A stretch of DNA of 64,000 bases, from NCBI GenBank assembly GCA_047967505.1, contig CM106538.1; one strand, 5' to 3'. Positions 33,973 through 44,070 of this stretch are shown in pieces (position 1 is the stretch's first letter; the number at the start of each line of letters is the position of its first letter). The DNA is from Dipteris shenzhenensis (Eukaryota; Polypodiophyta; Polypodiopsida; Gleicheniales). Both the position numbers and the translations under genes were made by a program. The notes under the pieces are model-generated. The model had not been told where the DNA came from, searched no databases, and saw only the letters and a list, made by a program, of their open reading frames with translations.

Positions 33973-34538
33973 CCGTCTTCTTCTTCGAATGAGCCGTCAA
34001 TGGAGCTGGGTTGAAGAAGCCGCCGTTCGAGGCGTTGTAGGAGGCGTCGCTCGACGAAGAGGCTTGGAGCGCTGCACGAAGGAGGTCGCCGGAGTTCGTG
34101 GGAGCTGTTCGTAGCGAGAGGAGTTGGGAGACGAGGGCGCTGTAGAAGGCTATGGCGGCCGTGGAGCTATGAATGGCGGCCGTGGAGAGCTCTTGTGAGG
34201 TCGCTGTAGTAGCTGTATCGCGTTGCACGAGCGCCCGAGACCAAGAGCTTGGGCTCTGTCTTCGTGTTGTTTTGACGGGCAAGGCTTGAAGCGAGAATGC
34301 GTGGAGGCAGAGTTCGTTTGGAGCCTTCAAGGCTTTGTTGGAGAAGACTCGTTGATGAGCTTGTTGATGGGAGCCTTCGCGGCTGTGTGCAGATGGAGGG
34401 GCGCTTCGTTGTAGCGTAAGCTTGTTGTAGCTAGGAGCTTGCACAGGGACTGTTGTCGCTCGTAGTTGATGGAGCGCAGTTGAAGTACGTGTCTCTCGTT
34501 GGAAGGCTAGGGAGCTTGGCACGCCTGAAGGTGTTGCA

Positions 34539-34845
34539 GACTATACGGCTTTGCTCCCCGATGAGTGTTTAGCTTGCATCTTTCAAAAGATGTGCGCCAC
34601 TGATCGCAATCAGTGCTCTCTTGTATGCAAGCGCTGGCACTCGGTGGAGGGGCAGGGACGCCAACGCCTTTCCCTCCTTGCGCACGCTGAGATTGTTTCG
34701 CATCTGCCAGCCCTCTTCACTCGATTCGACCATGTCACCAAGCTTGCTCTCAGATGCGACAGGAAGACTGCTAGCATCACTGACACGGCTCTCTTTTTAG
34801 TCGGCCGAAACTGTATCCATTTGAGGAAGCTCAAGCTCAAAGGTT
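34539..34845 (+). pseudogene. Captured F-box/LRR gene fragment (VIER F-box/SKIP2-like)
   Basis: An open frame of about 102 codons reads DYTALLPDECLACIFQKM, then CSLVCKRWHSVEGQGRQRLSL, RFDHVTKLALRCDRK and HLRKLKLKG. LPDE-x-x-x-x-IF, a central CSLVCKRW and the L-x-L-positioned hydrophobics are the F-box (Skp1-binding) pattern; the tail is the start of a leucine-rich repeat region. The combination resembles plant SKIP2/VIER F-box proteins, which are several hundred residues long, so only the N-terminal quarter or so is here. The frame then runs into unrelated codons and stops at about 34866. It is antisense to element A and absent from B and C, so it was gained by A's lineage. No stop or shift lies inside. 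Protein function as such is unlikely; antisense or siRNA effects on the parent gene are possible. Confidence 0.82.
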
Positions 34846-35252
34846 CGTCGTTTGCAGTGGAGCTGTAGTATGTCCCTCTCCAGTCCTCAAACTCTGAAAA
34901 AAAGGACTCTTACTCCCTGGCTTTTCTTTCCATCAACAACTCTCTTTTTCTCTCAAAGACAAGATTTCCTCCTCCAAATCTCAACCTCACGGAACTCTCC
35001 CTATCTTTCTCACAAAGATAATGGATGGACAATCTCTCTCTCACTCATAATGGAAGTCCTCACAAAGAATGAACGGAATGAATAACTCTCTCAAATGACG
35101 GAAATCTCTCAAGAACAAATGACGGAAATCTTCTTCCGATGGACGGAATTTTCTCTCAACGGAAGAGAATGGAACACTCAATCTCTCTCAATCTCTCAAT
35201 CTCTCAATCACTCTCACAAGAAGGATGGCGCCTCAACGGAAGGCAGAACCAT

Positions 35253-35264
35253 GCTCTGATACCA
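35253..35264 (-). promoter_or_regulatory. Primer-binding site of A
   Basis: TGGTATCAGAGC on the minus strand, directly next to the LTR end; complementary to the 3' end of initiator tRNA-Met, as usual in plant Copia. Confidence 0.95.
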
Positions 35265-35521
35265 TGACAAAATATGAAGAGGGGAGAGGAGAAGAGTGGA
35301 GATGAGGAGAGAGGGCACAGCTAGAGAGCACACCACAAATGACTAACTGTACACTAGAATTAGTTGAAAATATAGAATATATACAAACCCTTTTAGGGTT
35401 AGGGTTAGGGAAGCTAACCCTTTCCTTTATAGCACTCTATAAGGTTAGTGCTATGCACATATGATCACGTGATGGTGCTATGCACACATGATCACATGAT
35501 GTTGAGCATGAACTCTCAACA
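35265..35521 (-). repeat. 5' LTR of A (257 bp)
   Basis: Identical to the 3' LTR except TAT versus AAA in the run GAAAAWATAG (one base). TATAAAG box at 35425-35431 (minus strand). Confidence 0.97.
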
Positions 35522-35526
35522 TTAGA

Positions 35527-36655
35527 ATCATCAAAGTAATCTGTTTCTAACAATAGTCTTCTAAGCCATATAGCCTCACATGCACTTGTAGTGAGTGCTC
35601 TATATTTTGCTTTAGTCAAAGACAAAGAGATAGTTGGCTGTTTGTTTGACAACCATGATATAGCACCTTGACCAAGGAAAAATGCATATCCCTGTGTCGA
35701 TCTCCCGGTCTCATGATCTCTGGCATAGTCACTATCATAGTATCCATGCAACCGTGGATGACTTCCTCTCTATTCTATCCCAAATTATCTTGTACTTCTG
35801 ATTTATCTCAAGACTCTTTTGGCTGCATTCCAATGAGACTGTTTTGGATTTGCCATAAACTGTGCTAGTGAGCTTACTGTATAATAAATATCTGGCCATG
35901 TGATTGTTAGATATATAAGAGATCCAATGAGTTGCCTGTAGTTTCTGTCATTGACTATAGGCTTTTTTGAATCTTTAGTAAGTTTCAAACTCTGTTCCAT
36001 AGGAGTGGCTACAATCTTGCAATCTGCCATATGAAACTTCTTCAGGAGACTGTCAACATACTTGAGCTGACTCATGAATGTGCTATCTGAAGTTCTCCAA
36101 AACTCAATTCCAAGACAATAGTGCATAAGTCCAAGATCTTTCATGTTGAATTCTGCAGATAAGTCTTGTTGCAGTTTTCTAATGAAGCTATCCTTGATTC
36201 CTATAACAATCAGATCATCTATGTATAAAAGTGCAATAGGAATGTCTTCCCCTTGAACTTTGTAGTAGAGAGTATGATCTGCATTGGACTTCATGTATCC
36301 TAGATCAGCAAAATACTTGTCGATTCTGCTGTACCAACTTTTGGGTGCTTGTTTTAAGCTATAGAGGCTTTTCTTGAGATGGCAAACCTTATTCTCCTTT
36401 CCTAGTTCAACATAACCTACTAGTTGTTACATGTAGACTTCCTCGTCTAGATAACCATTGAGAAATGTATTCTTGACATCGAGCTAATACACATTCCATC
36501 TGCTGAGTGTCGCTTGTGATATCAAGTACCATATGGAATCCATCTTTGCTACTGGAGCATAAGTCTCATCATAGTCTTGACCATATTGTTGTGCAAATCC
36601 TTTTGTAACTAGTTTGGCTTTGTATCTCTGAATACTGCCATCTGGGTTGTACTTC
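35527..36655 (-). pseudogene. Copia-1 RT and RNase H, copy B
   Basis: Reads VKYNPDGSIQRYKAKLVTKGF at the right, then MKSNADHTLYYKVQGEDIPIALLYIDDLIV (RT active site YIDD), DLGLMHYCLGIEF, a frameshift near 35800, HGYYDSDYARD, and LSLTKAKYRAL at RNase H, where the catalytic Glu of STEAEY is Lys. It is cut at 35527 by A and resumes at 28173. The start of RT is removed by the deletion at about 36655. Confidence 0.9.
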
Positions 36656-37741
36656 ACTTCTGAGTACACTGTATCAGTCTGATGCATTTCCTCGCTTGCA
36701 AGAAACATATTACCATGTTCATTTGCAAAATGACTATGACTAGAATGTCCACCATGATGATTTCCTTTGCCTCAAAAATTCCCTCGATTGCTACTGGATT
36801 GACCTCCTTGGTTGTACTGCTTCTTGCGGCAATCTCTTTCATAGTGTCCAAACTTGTGACAGTAGTTGCATTGAATGCTTGACACATTGGTGGATGCATT
36901 CCCTCGTCCTTGAAATATTCCTCAGTTGGAATGATTTCCTCTTTGTTGATTCTGATGATGCTGATGCTGATTTTGTTGCTGATGATGACCACTTTTTTGA
37001 TATGATCTACCTCTGCCTCTGCCTGATCATTAGAATGACCTTTACATGCTTGAATTTCCTGAGTTCTAAGTTCTTCACAAAGTAGAACTGACTGAAGTTC
37101 TTCCAGTGTCGGAATTTGCCATTGAATGGCAATACTCTGGACTAGATTCTCGTATCCCTCTCTCAGTCCATTTAGAATGACTTGAACCATTTCTACGAGG
37201 TTCATAGTCTCTCCTGCTGCTGCAAGTTGATTGTTGTAGTCTTTTATGCAGAGTACATAAGCATGACCAGTTTCACTGCTGTTGCGGAGACTCTGGTTGA
37301 TCTGGTTTCTCAGGGTGAGAATCCTGGATGTGTTCTTGGACTTGTAGAGAGCTGCGAACATATCCCATGCTTCTTTTGATGTCTTGATTATGTTGAGCTA
37401 TCCTAGCATGACATCTTGCACATTCTACTTGATCAAATGATAGGCATCCTTGTCTTTCTTATCCCATTCTGCCTGAGCTCAGGCAATGGCAGGATCTGCT
37501 ACTGGTGTAGAACTATTTGTGCCACTGTAGATGTCATTGTAGATCCTGTTGCTGGTGCTATGACAATAGATGTAGTAGAGCTACTAGTGGCTGGATCAGC
37601 CAATGGTCTAGGTGTAGACCCATCGACATACTCCCATTTGTCTTGAAGTACAAGAATTGTCTCCATTCAATATTTCCATGTACTGTAATTGGAGTTGTCT
37701 AACTTAGCAGATGCCTCTAGATTGAGGTTGCTAGTCAACAT
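36656..37741 (-). pseudogene. Copia-1 gag, copy B
   Basis: ATG at 37741 corresponds to that of A. The TAG at 37425-37427 lies at exactly the same codon as the first TAG of A; a 235-codon frame (37361-36654) follows. B keeps a Gln codon where A has its second stop (ELRTQEIQACKG). The nucleocapsid region is shifted between frames. Confidence 0.88.
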
Positions 37742-39955
37742 GGTGCAAGAAACGTACTCAAAAGTGTCGTGAAAATCTCTGTATGAATCAACTGCAAATA
37801 CACTGAGTATGCCAAGTGAAATCTCCAAACCATTGGTGAAGATAGAACTGCAATATATAAAATCTGATCTATATTACAAGGCTTGTGGCAATGATGCTGG
37901 GAATAGCCAAGAGGCTTTACAAGGCTGAAATGATGTGCACGATGCCGTGAGATAGCCAAATAGGCTTTACAATGTTGGCATGTGTGTGTGAAATCAAGTG
38001 TTATCTACCCACTAAATCAATCTGCAATGCCTCTGTACTCTCTGAAGTCTGCTCACTGAACTGATGAACGTAAAGTTTCAGGTAATGTAATGATGTGAAA
38101 CCGTATGTGAGTGTATGGATTGACTTCGAGTAGGTACTAGTCAGGAATTTCGGGCATGGCTTAGATTAGCAACTTGGGGAAATTCAAAGTGTCCCCTCTA
38201 TGGCAATCTAGTCTACTCTAATCTAGATCTATACCAACCATGGATTGATGAAAGGACAACAAATAATTCCTTTTCTTTTATTCTTTTTAAGTGCTGGGTC
38301 AGATGTGTCGATGTAGAGGCAAATGTGCATGAAGGAAGTGGTTTTGTTGGCGAGGCTCAAATGTGAGTGTAGCTTGCACCAAAATATGTGCATGATGTCA
38401 CAAGCGCATAGAGCACAAAAAAATGAGCGACTTTTCTTTTTGGAGTACCCTCAAATTCTTCATGGATCAAGAGATATGACTTGATCTAGGTGGAGGGGCA
38501 AAAGGAGTGCAAATGTGCTCAATGATGATGTGTCACTGTGGGTCACATGTAGTGATGATGTGGCACTATGCGTGCCCACAAAAATCAGTGCTCATTGGAT
38601 AGCTGAGATGGCATAAATGATGATATCAGTAGATGACATGGCAATGTTGACATGACAATGATGATGTGGTTGGTGATGTGACAGTGATGATGTGGCTGCC
38701 ACCGTGGTAGATGAGGTGGCAGATAATTCTGACATGGTGAGTGCGGGAGATTATTGATGTTGCAAGTGGGGTTGATGTGGCAAATAAGGAGATAAGGCCA
38801 CGTGTTAGGATGTAGTGCCCCAAAATCTGGGAAAGATGCCAACAGAATCTTTGGGATTCTGTCGTCTTCTCCGTCATTGGTCTTGAATGTTGAGCTTTGT
38901 GGAGGCGATGGAACGTTGTTGGCGAGTAGCCCGTTGGCTCTCTATAAGAATTGCTAATGAAGAAGCTTGCTGTTCGAGAGCCGAGATCATGAGCCAGTCG
39001 TTGGTGTTGGAGATATCGCTATTGTGCGGGATCGCTGCTTGGATTCAAGCTTGGAGCTTTGCAGGGACGTCACTACTACTGGAGAAGGTTGTATTCCTTG
39101 GAGGTTGTAGAGAAGTGCATTGGAGCATAGGAAGGAGCCTTAGAGCTCCTTAGTGCAGTCAGGCCATGAGCGTTGAGTCGAGGAACTTGGCGCAGAAGCT
39201 CTATTGGAAGCTTTGAGTTTGTAAGAGATAAAAGCAGGTCAAGGCTGAACACAAATGCAAGTCGAAGCATGTGCGTGGAAGCTTGCTGGAGCGTGCTAAG
39301 TCATCGATGATGTGTGCAGTGTTAGAGCAGCCAGTCGTTGTAGGAGGCTTTTCTTGGTGTAGAGGCTATCGTTGTTGGGCTAGAGTAGGGCTGGAGTAGT
39401 CGACTAAAAGACGACTATTGGAGAAGCTTCTTGAGCTGGTGGACATAGGCTAAGCACAGGACGTCATCGGCACTGGCAGTCAACGTATTGAAGGAGCTGG
39501 TGAGCTATAGTCACATAGGTGGCAATTGATGAGCCATGTGAGCTAGGAGCATTGGAGCCATAGGAGCTTGTATATGCTGCACACGGGCTATTGTAGTGCT
39601 GCTACTACAAGCTATGGGTTGTAGAGAAGGGGTTGCCTATGATGGGTGAGGTTGACTATTGACGATGTAGGGCTCAAGGGAATCCCGTGGCTGAACTCCT
39701 ACATTTCTATGCTTGTTGATGATGGTAATTACCTGCATAGCTCAAAACTCTACCTCACTCAATCGGATAGAATACAGAGGAGCAGCTCTCTCTCTCTCTC
39801 TCTCAATAAACAGAAATTCCTCACATGAATGGAATTCTCTCTTTCAATGAACAAAAATCCTTCACTCAACGGAAGTGAACAGAATGAAAGACTACCTCTC
39901 AATCTCTCAATCTCACACTCTCAAGGATTGCAATGCCTCAGCAGAAGGCAAGGGA
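37742..39955 (-). other. Copia-1 leader, copy B
   Basis: Conserved start (GCCAAGAGGCTTTACAAGG), a shorter ATGATGTGGC field (38520-38770), a weaker hairpin near 38830-38865, then about 1 kb of GTTGGAGC-like sequence and CTCTCAAT repeats up to the PBS. No F-box fragment. Confidence 0.75.
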
Positions 39956-39967
39956 GCTCTGATACCA
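39956..39967 (-). promoter_or_regulatory. Primer-binding site of B
   Basis: TGGTATCAGAGC on the minus strand, adjacent to the LTR. Confidence 0.95.
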
Positions 39968-40224
39968 TGACAAAATATGAAGAGGGGAGAGGAGAAGAGT
40001 GGAGATGAGGAGAGAGGGCATAGCTAGAGAGCACACCACAAATGACTAACTGTACACTAGATTTAGTTGAAAAAATAGAATATATACAAACCCATTTAGG
40101 GTTAGGGTTAGGGGATCTAACCCTTTCCTTTATAGCACTCTATAAGGTTAGTGCTATGCACATATGATCACATGATGGTGCTATGCACACACGATCACAT
40201 GATGTTGAGCGTGAACTCTCAACA
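39968..40224 (-). repeat. 5' LTR of B (257 bp)
   Basis: Six differences from 27562-27818 by hand, five of them transitions. Confidence 0.95.
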
Positions 40225-40520
40225 AAAGTATCCCATGCCTCATTCGACGTGCTTGCATCCTGAATATGCACAATCATAGAAATTGAAATATTGATAGACA
40301 GCCAGTACATAACTTTTCTGGCTCTCTCATGCCAGCCTTTAAATGCCTGCAACTCCTGTTGATTGGGAACATTAGGAATAACTAGTTCTTGTTCAGCTCT
40401 AGTAATGAACTCCCAATAGCCTTTTCCCTTAAGGAAATTCGTCATTCTAAACTTCCATGCTTGGAAGTTGTTCTTGCCAAGCTTTTCAGTGACAATCTAT
40501 GAAAGAGCATCAAATGCCAT
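40225..40520 (-). pseudogene. Copia-2 D gag N-terminus
   Basis: ATG at 40520, then a TAG after DALS, KLGKNNFQAWKFRMTNFLKG, QQELQAFKGWHERARKVMYW and SNEAWDTF, where B interrupts. This matches the DUF4219 and UBN2 start of Copia gag. The reading resumes at 27561 with TKMYSTNTQARKMQL. Confidence 0.88.
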
Positions 40521-41031
40521 TACAGAACACTGCAAAATATTCTGTTACTGGAAAAAAACACAACTTTTGCCTCACAAGGGCAAATCTGCAAAACTGACGA
40601 AAGTGGTATTTGACCACACAGTCACTTCCTAGTGATGATTATGCATCAACAGGCAATAAGAATGATTTTGTCACTCCCAATATCTCTATGCACAGACATA
40701 CGATGTAATTTTTGCGATAACTTTTCATCGACATGCAGAACAGTGGTCGCACATAAAAAATAGGGCACTTTCCTGAGTGCCTGTGGAAAACTTCCACCAC
40801 CAAAATGGGCCTCGAATCAAAAAAATAATTTCACCAAGGGCTTTGCCCTTACCGTAGCGTATACTGCCCTCTCGCCACACTGCAAAGGGCGTCTTGCACT
40901 CTTGCACTTTTCGACTGTGCTACCTGCAAAGATTTTCTCCCAAACTCGAAAAAAAAGGAAAGCAACACTGATCCTCTTACTAGGACACCATGAACTTGGT
41001 TTGCCTTCTTGAGCTCCTTACCATGAACCGA
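40521..41031 (-). other. Leader of D
   Basis: About 500 bp of non-coding sequence between gag and PBS. No domain-like frame and no obvious repeats. Confidence 0.6.
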
Positions 41032-41043
41032 GCTCTGATACCA
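41032..41043 (-). promoter_or_regulatory. Primer-binding site of D
   Basis: TGGTATCAGAGC on the minus strand, adjacent to the LTR. Confidence 0.95.
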
Positions 41044-41371
41044 TGTGAAGAGAGTGAGAGAGAAGGAAGGAGTCTCACTTGCAGCTTTCTCACATACACA
41101 ATGGGGGAATATACACAAAGGTGGAGACTGAAAATAGTTTTCCTCTTCTTAGTTGTGAAAGCCAAAATAACCCTAAGTACAAAAGAATAGGTGAACCCTA
41201 TATGTGGGTCTCAAACCAAACTCAGCTATCTAAGGTGGCATACTAACTGAGACACTAACTAGAGTACATAAAGATAGCTGTCATCCAGCTATTATTCATG
41301 CTAACAAGTCGGTGACATAAATGCACAATAGTCACCCTGGCATATCACGAGTGGAGCTCGATATCTCAACA
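41044..41371 (-). repeat. 5' LTR of D (328 bp)
   Basis: Pairs with 25159-25511; lacks about 25 bp present there. ATGGC follows at 41372-41376 as TSD. Confidence 0.95.
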
Positions 41372-42067
41372 ATGGCACCAACATTGAGGGTATACCAACA
41401 GGCTGACCTACTAGAACTCAAGGATCCCAACATCATTGTGTCAAAATACCTTGAAGAAGCTACAAGAACATATGAAAGTATGAAAGAAGATAATTAGGTA
41501 GTTGATCAAAATCTAGACAAAGAAACATGGACATAGAGCCGGATTTACAAGTCAATAATCGGGGATATTACACAATTCCAAATAGCCCAAGAGAGAAGGG
41601 CTAAGAACCACACCAGAAAGCACTAAGATTTCCACAACCATCGATGCCTTACCCAAATATTCCCACTTTGAAATGCAAGTTCTTAGAATTTAGAGGAAAA
41701 GAGAAGGAAGATCTGTACAGCCACATGGCTCAATTCGGCAAGCAAGCACCTTTGACAAGAAAAGTTCTAATAGTTTGTTGGAACACTTGTGGGCAAAGAA
41801 ATGAGATGGTTTACCCCATATGGAGTGGCAAATTTTAGAAGGTATGATGAACTCACGACATCCATTTTGGGAAGATTAAAAAAGGAGAAGACTCTAAGTG
41901 ATGTTCGAAAAAAGTTGAAGAAATTGAAACAGAAGAAGCTATCAGTGGAGGATTATGCACATCAATTCCTAAATTTGAATGCAAAACTTGATCCCATAGA
42001 AAGGCCAACACTAGAAACAATGGTGGAATAATTCTACAAAGGACTACAACCAAAAATCAAAAGCGTC
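41372..42067 (+). pseudogene. Gypsy gag (capsid) remnant, element F
   Basis: Plus-strand reading with frameshifts: QADLLELKDPNIIVSKYLEE, then PNIPTLKCKFLEFRGKEKED, and, open for 80 codons (41789-42031), RYDELTTSILGRLKKEKTLS, SVEDYAHQFLNLNAKLD and TLETMVE, a pattern of Retrotrans_gag capsid. A stop follows, then FYKGLQPKIKSV. The gag is cut at 42068 by a Gypsy-G LTR and at 41372 by element D. Confidence 0.75.
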
Positions 42068-43272
42068 TGTTGACTCTGTGCCAACATGAACTTATGTAGA
42101 AAGGGAAGGTGATACAACTTTGTGATACAACTTTGTGTTACAACTTTGTGTTACAACTTCTAGATACAACTTTGTGTTACAACTTTGTGTAACAACTTAT
42201 ACATGTAGAAAGAGAATGTGTTACGACTTTGTGACACAACTTTGTGTTACAACTTTGTGTAACAACTTTGTGTAACAACTTTGTGTTACAACTTTGTGTT
42301 ACAACTTCTACATGTAGAGAGAGAATGTGTTACAACTTTGTGATACAACTTTGTGTTACAACTTTGTGATACGACTTTGTGTTACATGCAGAGAGAGAAG
42401 CTCTCCAACTTGTATAAATACCCCATAATGGAATGAAGCCCACACTCTTTGGGGCATTGTGTTGAGTCTACTTTGGTATTCCAAGCATTTGTCTCAAGTG
42501 TCCATGCTTCCTTGCACTGCACGTCCAAAAGCATGTCCTAACCTTGCAACTCCTCCTCCCCTCTCCTCCAACCTTGCAACCCACCCTCTCCCTCTCCTCC
42601 TCCCTCCTCCTCCTTCCTCCTCCTCCTCCCTCCTCCTCCTCCTCTCTCCTCCTCCTCCCTCCTCTCTCTTCTTTCCCCCATGCTCTTACACCTTCTTCCT
42701 CTTCCACTCCTATGCTCCCCTAAACCCTTTGTTCCTCAACCCTTAAAACTCCATGATCTATGAGGGAGATGAGTTCTCCACCATGTACTCTACCTTGAAC
42801 GCTGGAACCTCCTTTTAAACCCTGGAACTCTTCCTAAACCCTAGAACCTCCTTCTGAACCCTGGAACCTCCTTCTAAACCCTGGAACTCTTTCTAAACTC
42901 TGGAACCTCCTTCTGAACCCTGGAACCTCCTTCTGAACCCTGGAACCTCCTTCTAAACCCTGGAACTCTTTCTAAACCCTGGAACCTCCTTCTGAACCCT
43001 TAAACTCCTCCTAAATCCTACAACCCCCAATGAAGGTGAAAGCCTTCATTACCTCAACAAAGATGATTTACGTTCCTTTTACACATGCATGCACTTTGTT
43101 TGCTTACCACACTTAAGCCTACGTCTCTCACCGGAACATGACTCGAGGTCCTAAGCTACACATATACTACAACCGACAATCCCAATATATCTGTAGGTGA
43201 CAAAAAGCCTCGGAACCCTGCAAACATAGAATACCCAGCTCTTCCTACAAAAGCAGTAGGAAAGAGCAAACT
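42068..43272 (+). mobile_element. Full-length plus-strand LTR of Gypsy G family
   Basis: Begins TGTTGACTCTGTGCCAACATG. Contains the ACTTTGTGTTACA-unit minisatellite (42108-42385), ACATGTAGA-GAGAATG motifs, TATAAATA at 42413-42420, a CCT tract (42585-42675), CTGGAACCTCCTTCTGAACC repeats (42790-43000) and a TTCCTACAAAAGCAGTAGG 3' end. A degenerate Asp-tRNA-type PBS follows. Confidence 0.9.
42108..42385 (+). repeat. LTR minisatellite, unit near ACAACTTTGTGTT
   Basis: About twenty 12-13-bp units, in blocks separated by CTACATGTAGAGAGAGAATG. The same unit fills 44071-44335 and, inverted, 45340-45440 and 63541-63835. Confidence 0.92.
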
Positions 43273-43274
43273 TT

Positions 43275-43292
43275 TGGTGCCATTGCTGGGGA
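43275..43292 (+). promoter_or_regulatory. Primer-binding site of the plus-strand G-family LTR
   Basis: TGGTGCCATTGCTGGGGA is one or two changes from TGGCGCCGTTGCCGGGGA, the PBS typical of plant Athila/Tat Gypsy elements. Confidence 0.8.
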
Positions 43293-44070
43293 GACTAGCG
43301 TCTCAAGTAAGAGTAAACATACGCAGGTATGTGTAGAAAACACTGAAATTTCACAAACATAACACTCAAGGGCAAGGAGAGAGAATTTTTTTTTTCCATT
43401 TCTAGCCAAACATATCAACCCCAAGCATCAACCTTGGGTAACTACCTTAAGAATTTTTCTTAATTTCTTAAATAGAAGCCACAGGATATACAATCAAGCT
43501 AGGTAGTGGACACGAATGCGTAGAGCTTGCAATTTTGCTCATTTTACCTTTTTACAGAAAAGCAAACCAAGCTCTCCATAAAGAGTTATGGCTCAGGAAG
43601 AGTTTAGGGTTAAACCCTAAACCTAAAATCACATCCTATAAAAACCCACTCCACCCCCTCATTCTTCATCTTACACTTTTTGCCTCCATTCTCTTCTTCA
43701 TTCCGAGCCCCATGCAAGACACTCCTCCCTCTCCATCGACCACCACCTTACTCCCATCCTCGCATTGTAAGTGACTTTGAGCCCTTCTCATAGCGATAAC
43801 CTAGCCTTCCACCCATCGTCCATTGTTCCACAACAATCTCGTTACATCAAGAAAGTCTTGGAGAGCATTCAGGTGACCACTTCTCCCTCCTTTTCAATTT
43901 CCATCCATCAAGTTTTTGTGCTCTTTTTTTTTCCCCCTCCCATCACCACCCCCTCCCCCCTCCCCCCTCCCCCCTCCATCTCCACCACCACCTCCCCCCT
44001 CCATCTCCACCACCACCTCCCCCCTCCATTTCCACCTCCCCCTCTCCCCTCCACCTCCTTTTCCACCTCC
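43293..44070 (+). other. Gypsy G-family leader fragment
   Basis: Non-coding leader matching, in reverse, 56390-56980 of element G (for example the AGTTTAGGGTTAAACCC and CAACAATCTCGTTACATC phrases). It ends in (CCCCCTCCATCTCCACCACC)n and then passes abruptly into LTR minisatellite at 44071. Confidence 0.85.

Larger units (their letters stand above)
32760..35252 (-). other. Long Copia-1 leader of element A
   Basis: About 2.5 kb between PBS and gag, far longer than usual for Copia. Near gag it is conserved with B and C (GAGATAGCCAAATAGGCTTT and following). The middle carries the TGACGTGG field and hairpin. The distal part (about 34000-34535) diverges strongly from B and C and is followed by the F-box fragment and a CTCTCAA-rich stretch leading to the PBS. 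A 228-codon frame in the sense of the element (34522-33836) is Ser/Ala/Gln-rich and has no counterpart in B or C. Confidence 0.75.
28179..35521 (-). mobile_element. Copia-1 element A, young and nearly complete, with captured F-box fragment
   Basis: 7343 bp: 257-bp LTRs at 28179-28435 and 35265-35521 with one difference by hand count, PBS at 35253-35264, purine tract GATCTTGAGGGAAGG next to the 3' LTR, and TSD TTAGA. Gag (from 32759) and pol (to 28524) share one minus-strand frame, interrupted by two in-frame TAG codons in gag; pol is open for 1108 codons with all catalytic motifs. Between gag and PBS lies an unusually long leader of about 2.5 kb with TGACGTGG repeats, a hairpin and an antisense F-box gene fragment. 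It is inserted in its own relative, B. Confidence 0.97.
27562..40224 (-). mobile_element. Copia-1 element B, nested in D and split by A
   Basis: Both LTRs are 257 bp (27562-27818; 39968-40224) and differ at six positions by hand count. The PBS is at 39956-39967. Pol is interrupted in RNase H by element A (28179-35521, TSD TTAGA). B also carries an internal deletion: near 36655 the gag segment LASEEMHQTDT joins directly to the RT segment VKYNPDGSIQRYKA, removing protease, integrase and the start of RT. Stops are scattered through the rest. It shares an in-frame TAG in gag with A. Confidence 0.95.
25159..41371 (-). mobile_element. Copia-2 element D, outermost of three nested elements
   Basis: Bounded by LTRs starting TGTGAAGAG and ending TCTCAACA (plus strand): 353 bp on the left and 328 bp on the right, which differ at about 14 positions plus an indel of about 25 bp. 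A PBS (41032-41043) lies inside the right LTR, so transcription is leftward. Gag is split: its N-terminus is at 40520-40225 and resumes at 27561, because Copia-1 element B inserted there with TSD AAAGT. Integrase runs almost directly into the polypurine tract at 25512-25522, so RT and RNase H are gone: a deletion derivative unable to move by itself. Confidence 0.95.

Noticed and set aside
33836-34522. 228-codon frame in the leader of element A, sense to the element
   Set aside because: Ser/Ala/Gln-rich, no domain, and the matching leader regions of B and C have no such frame.
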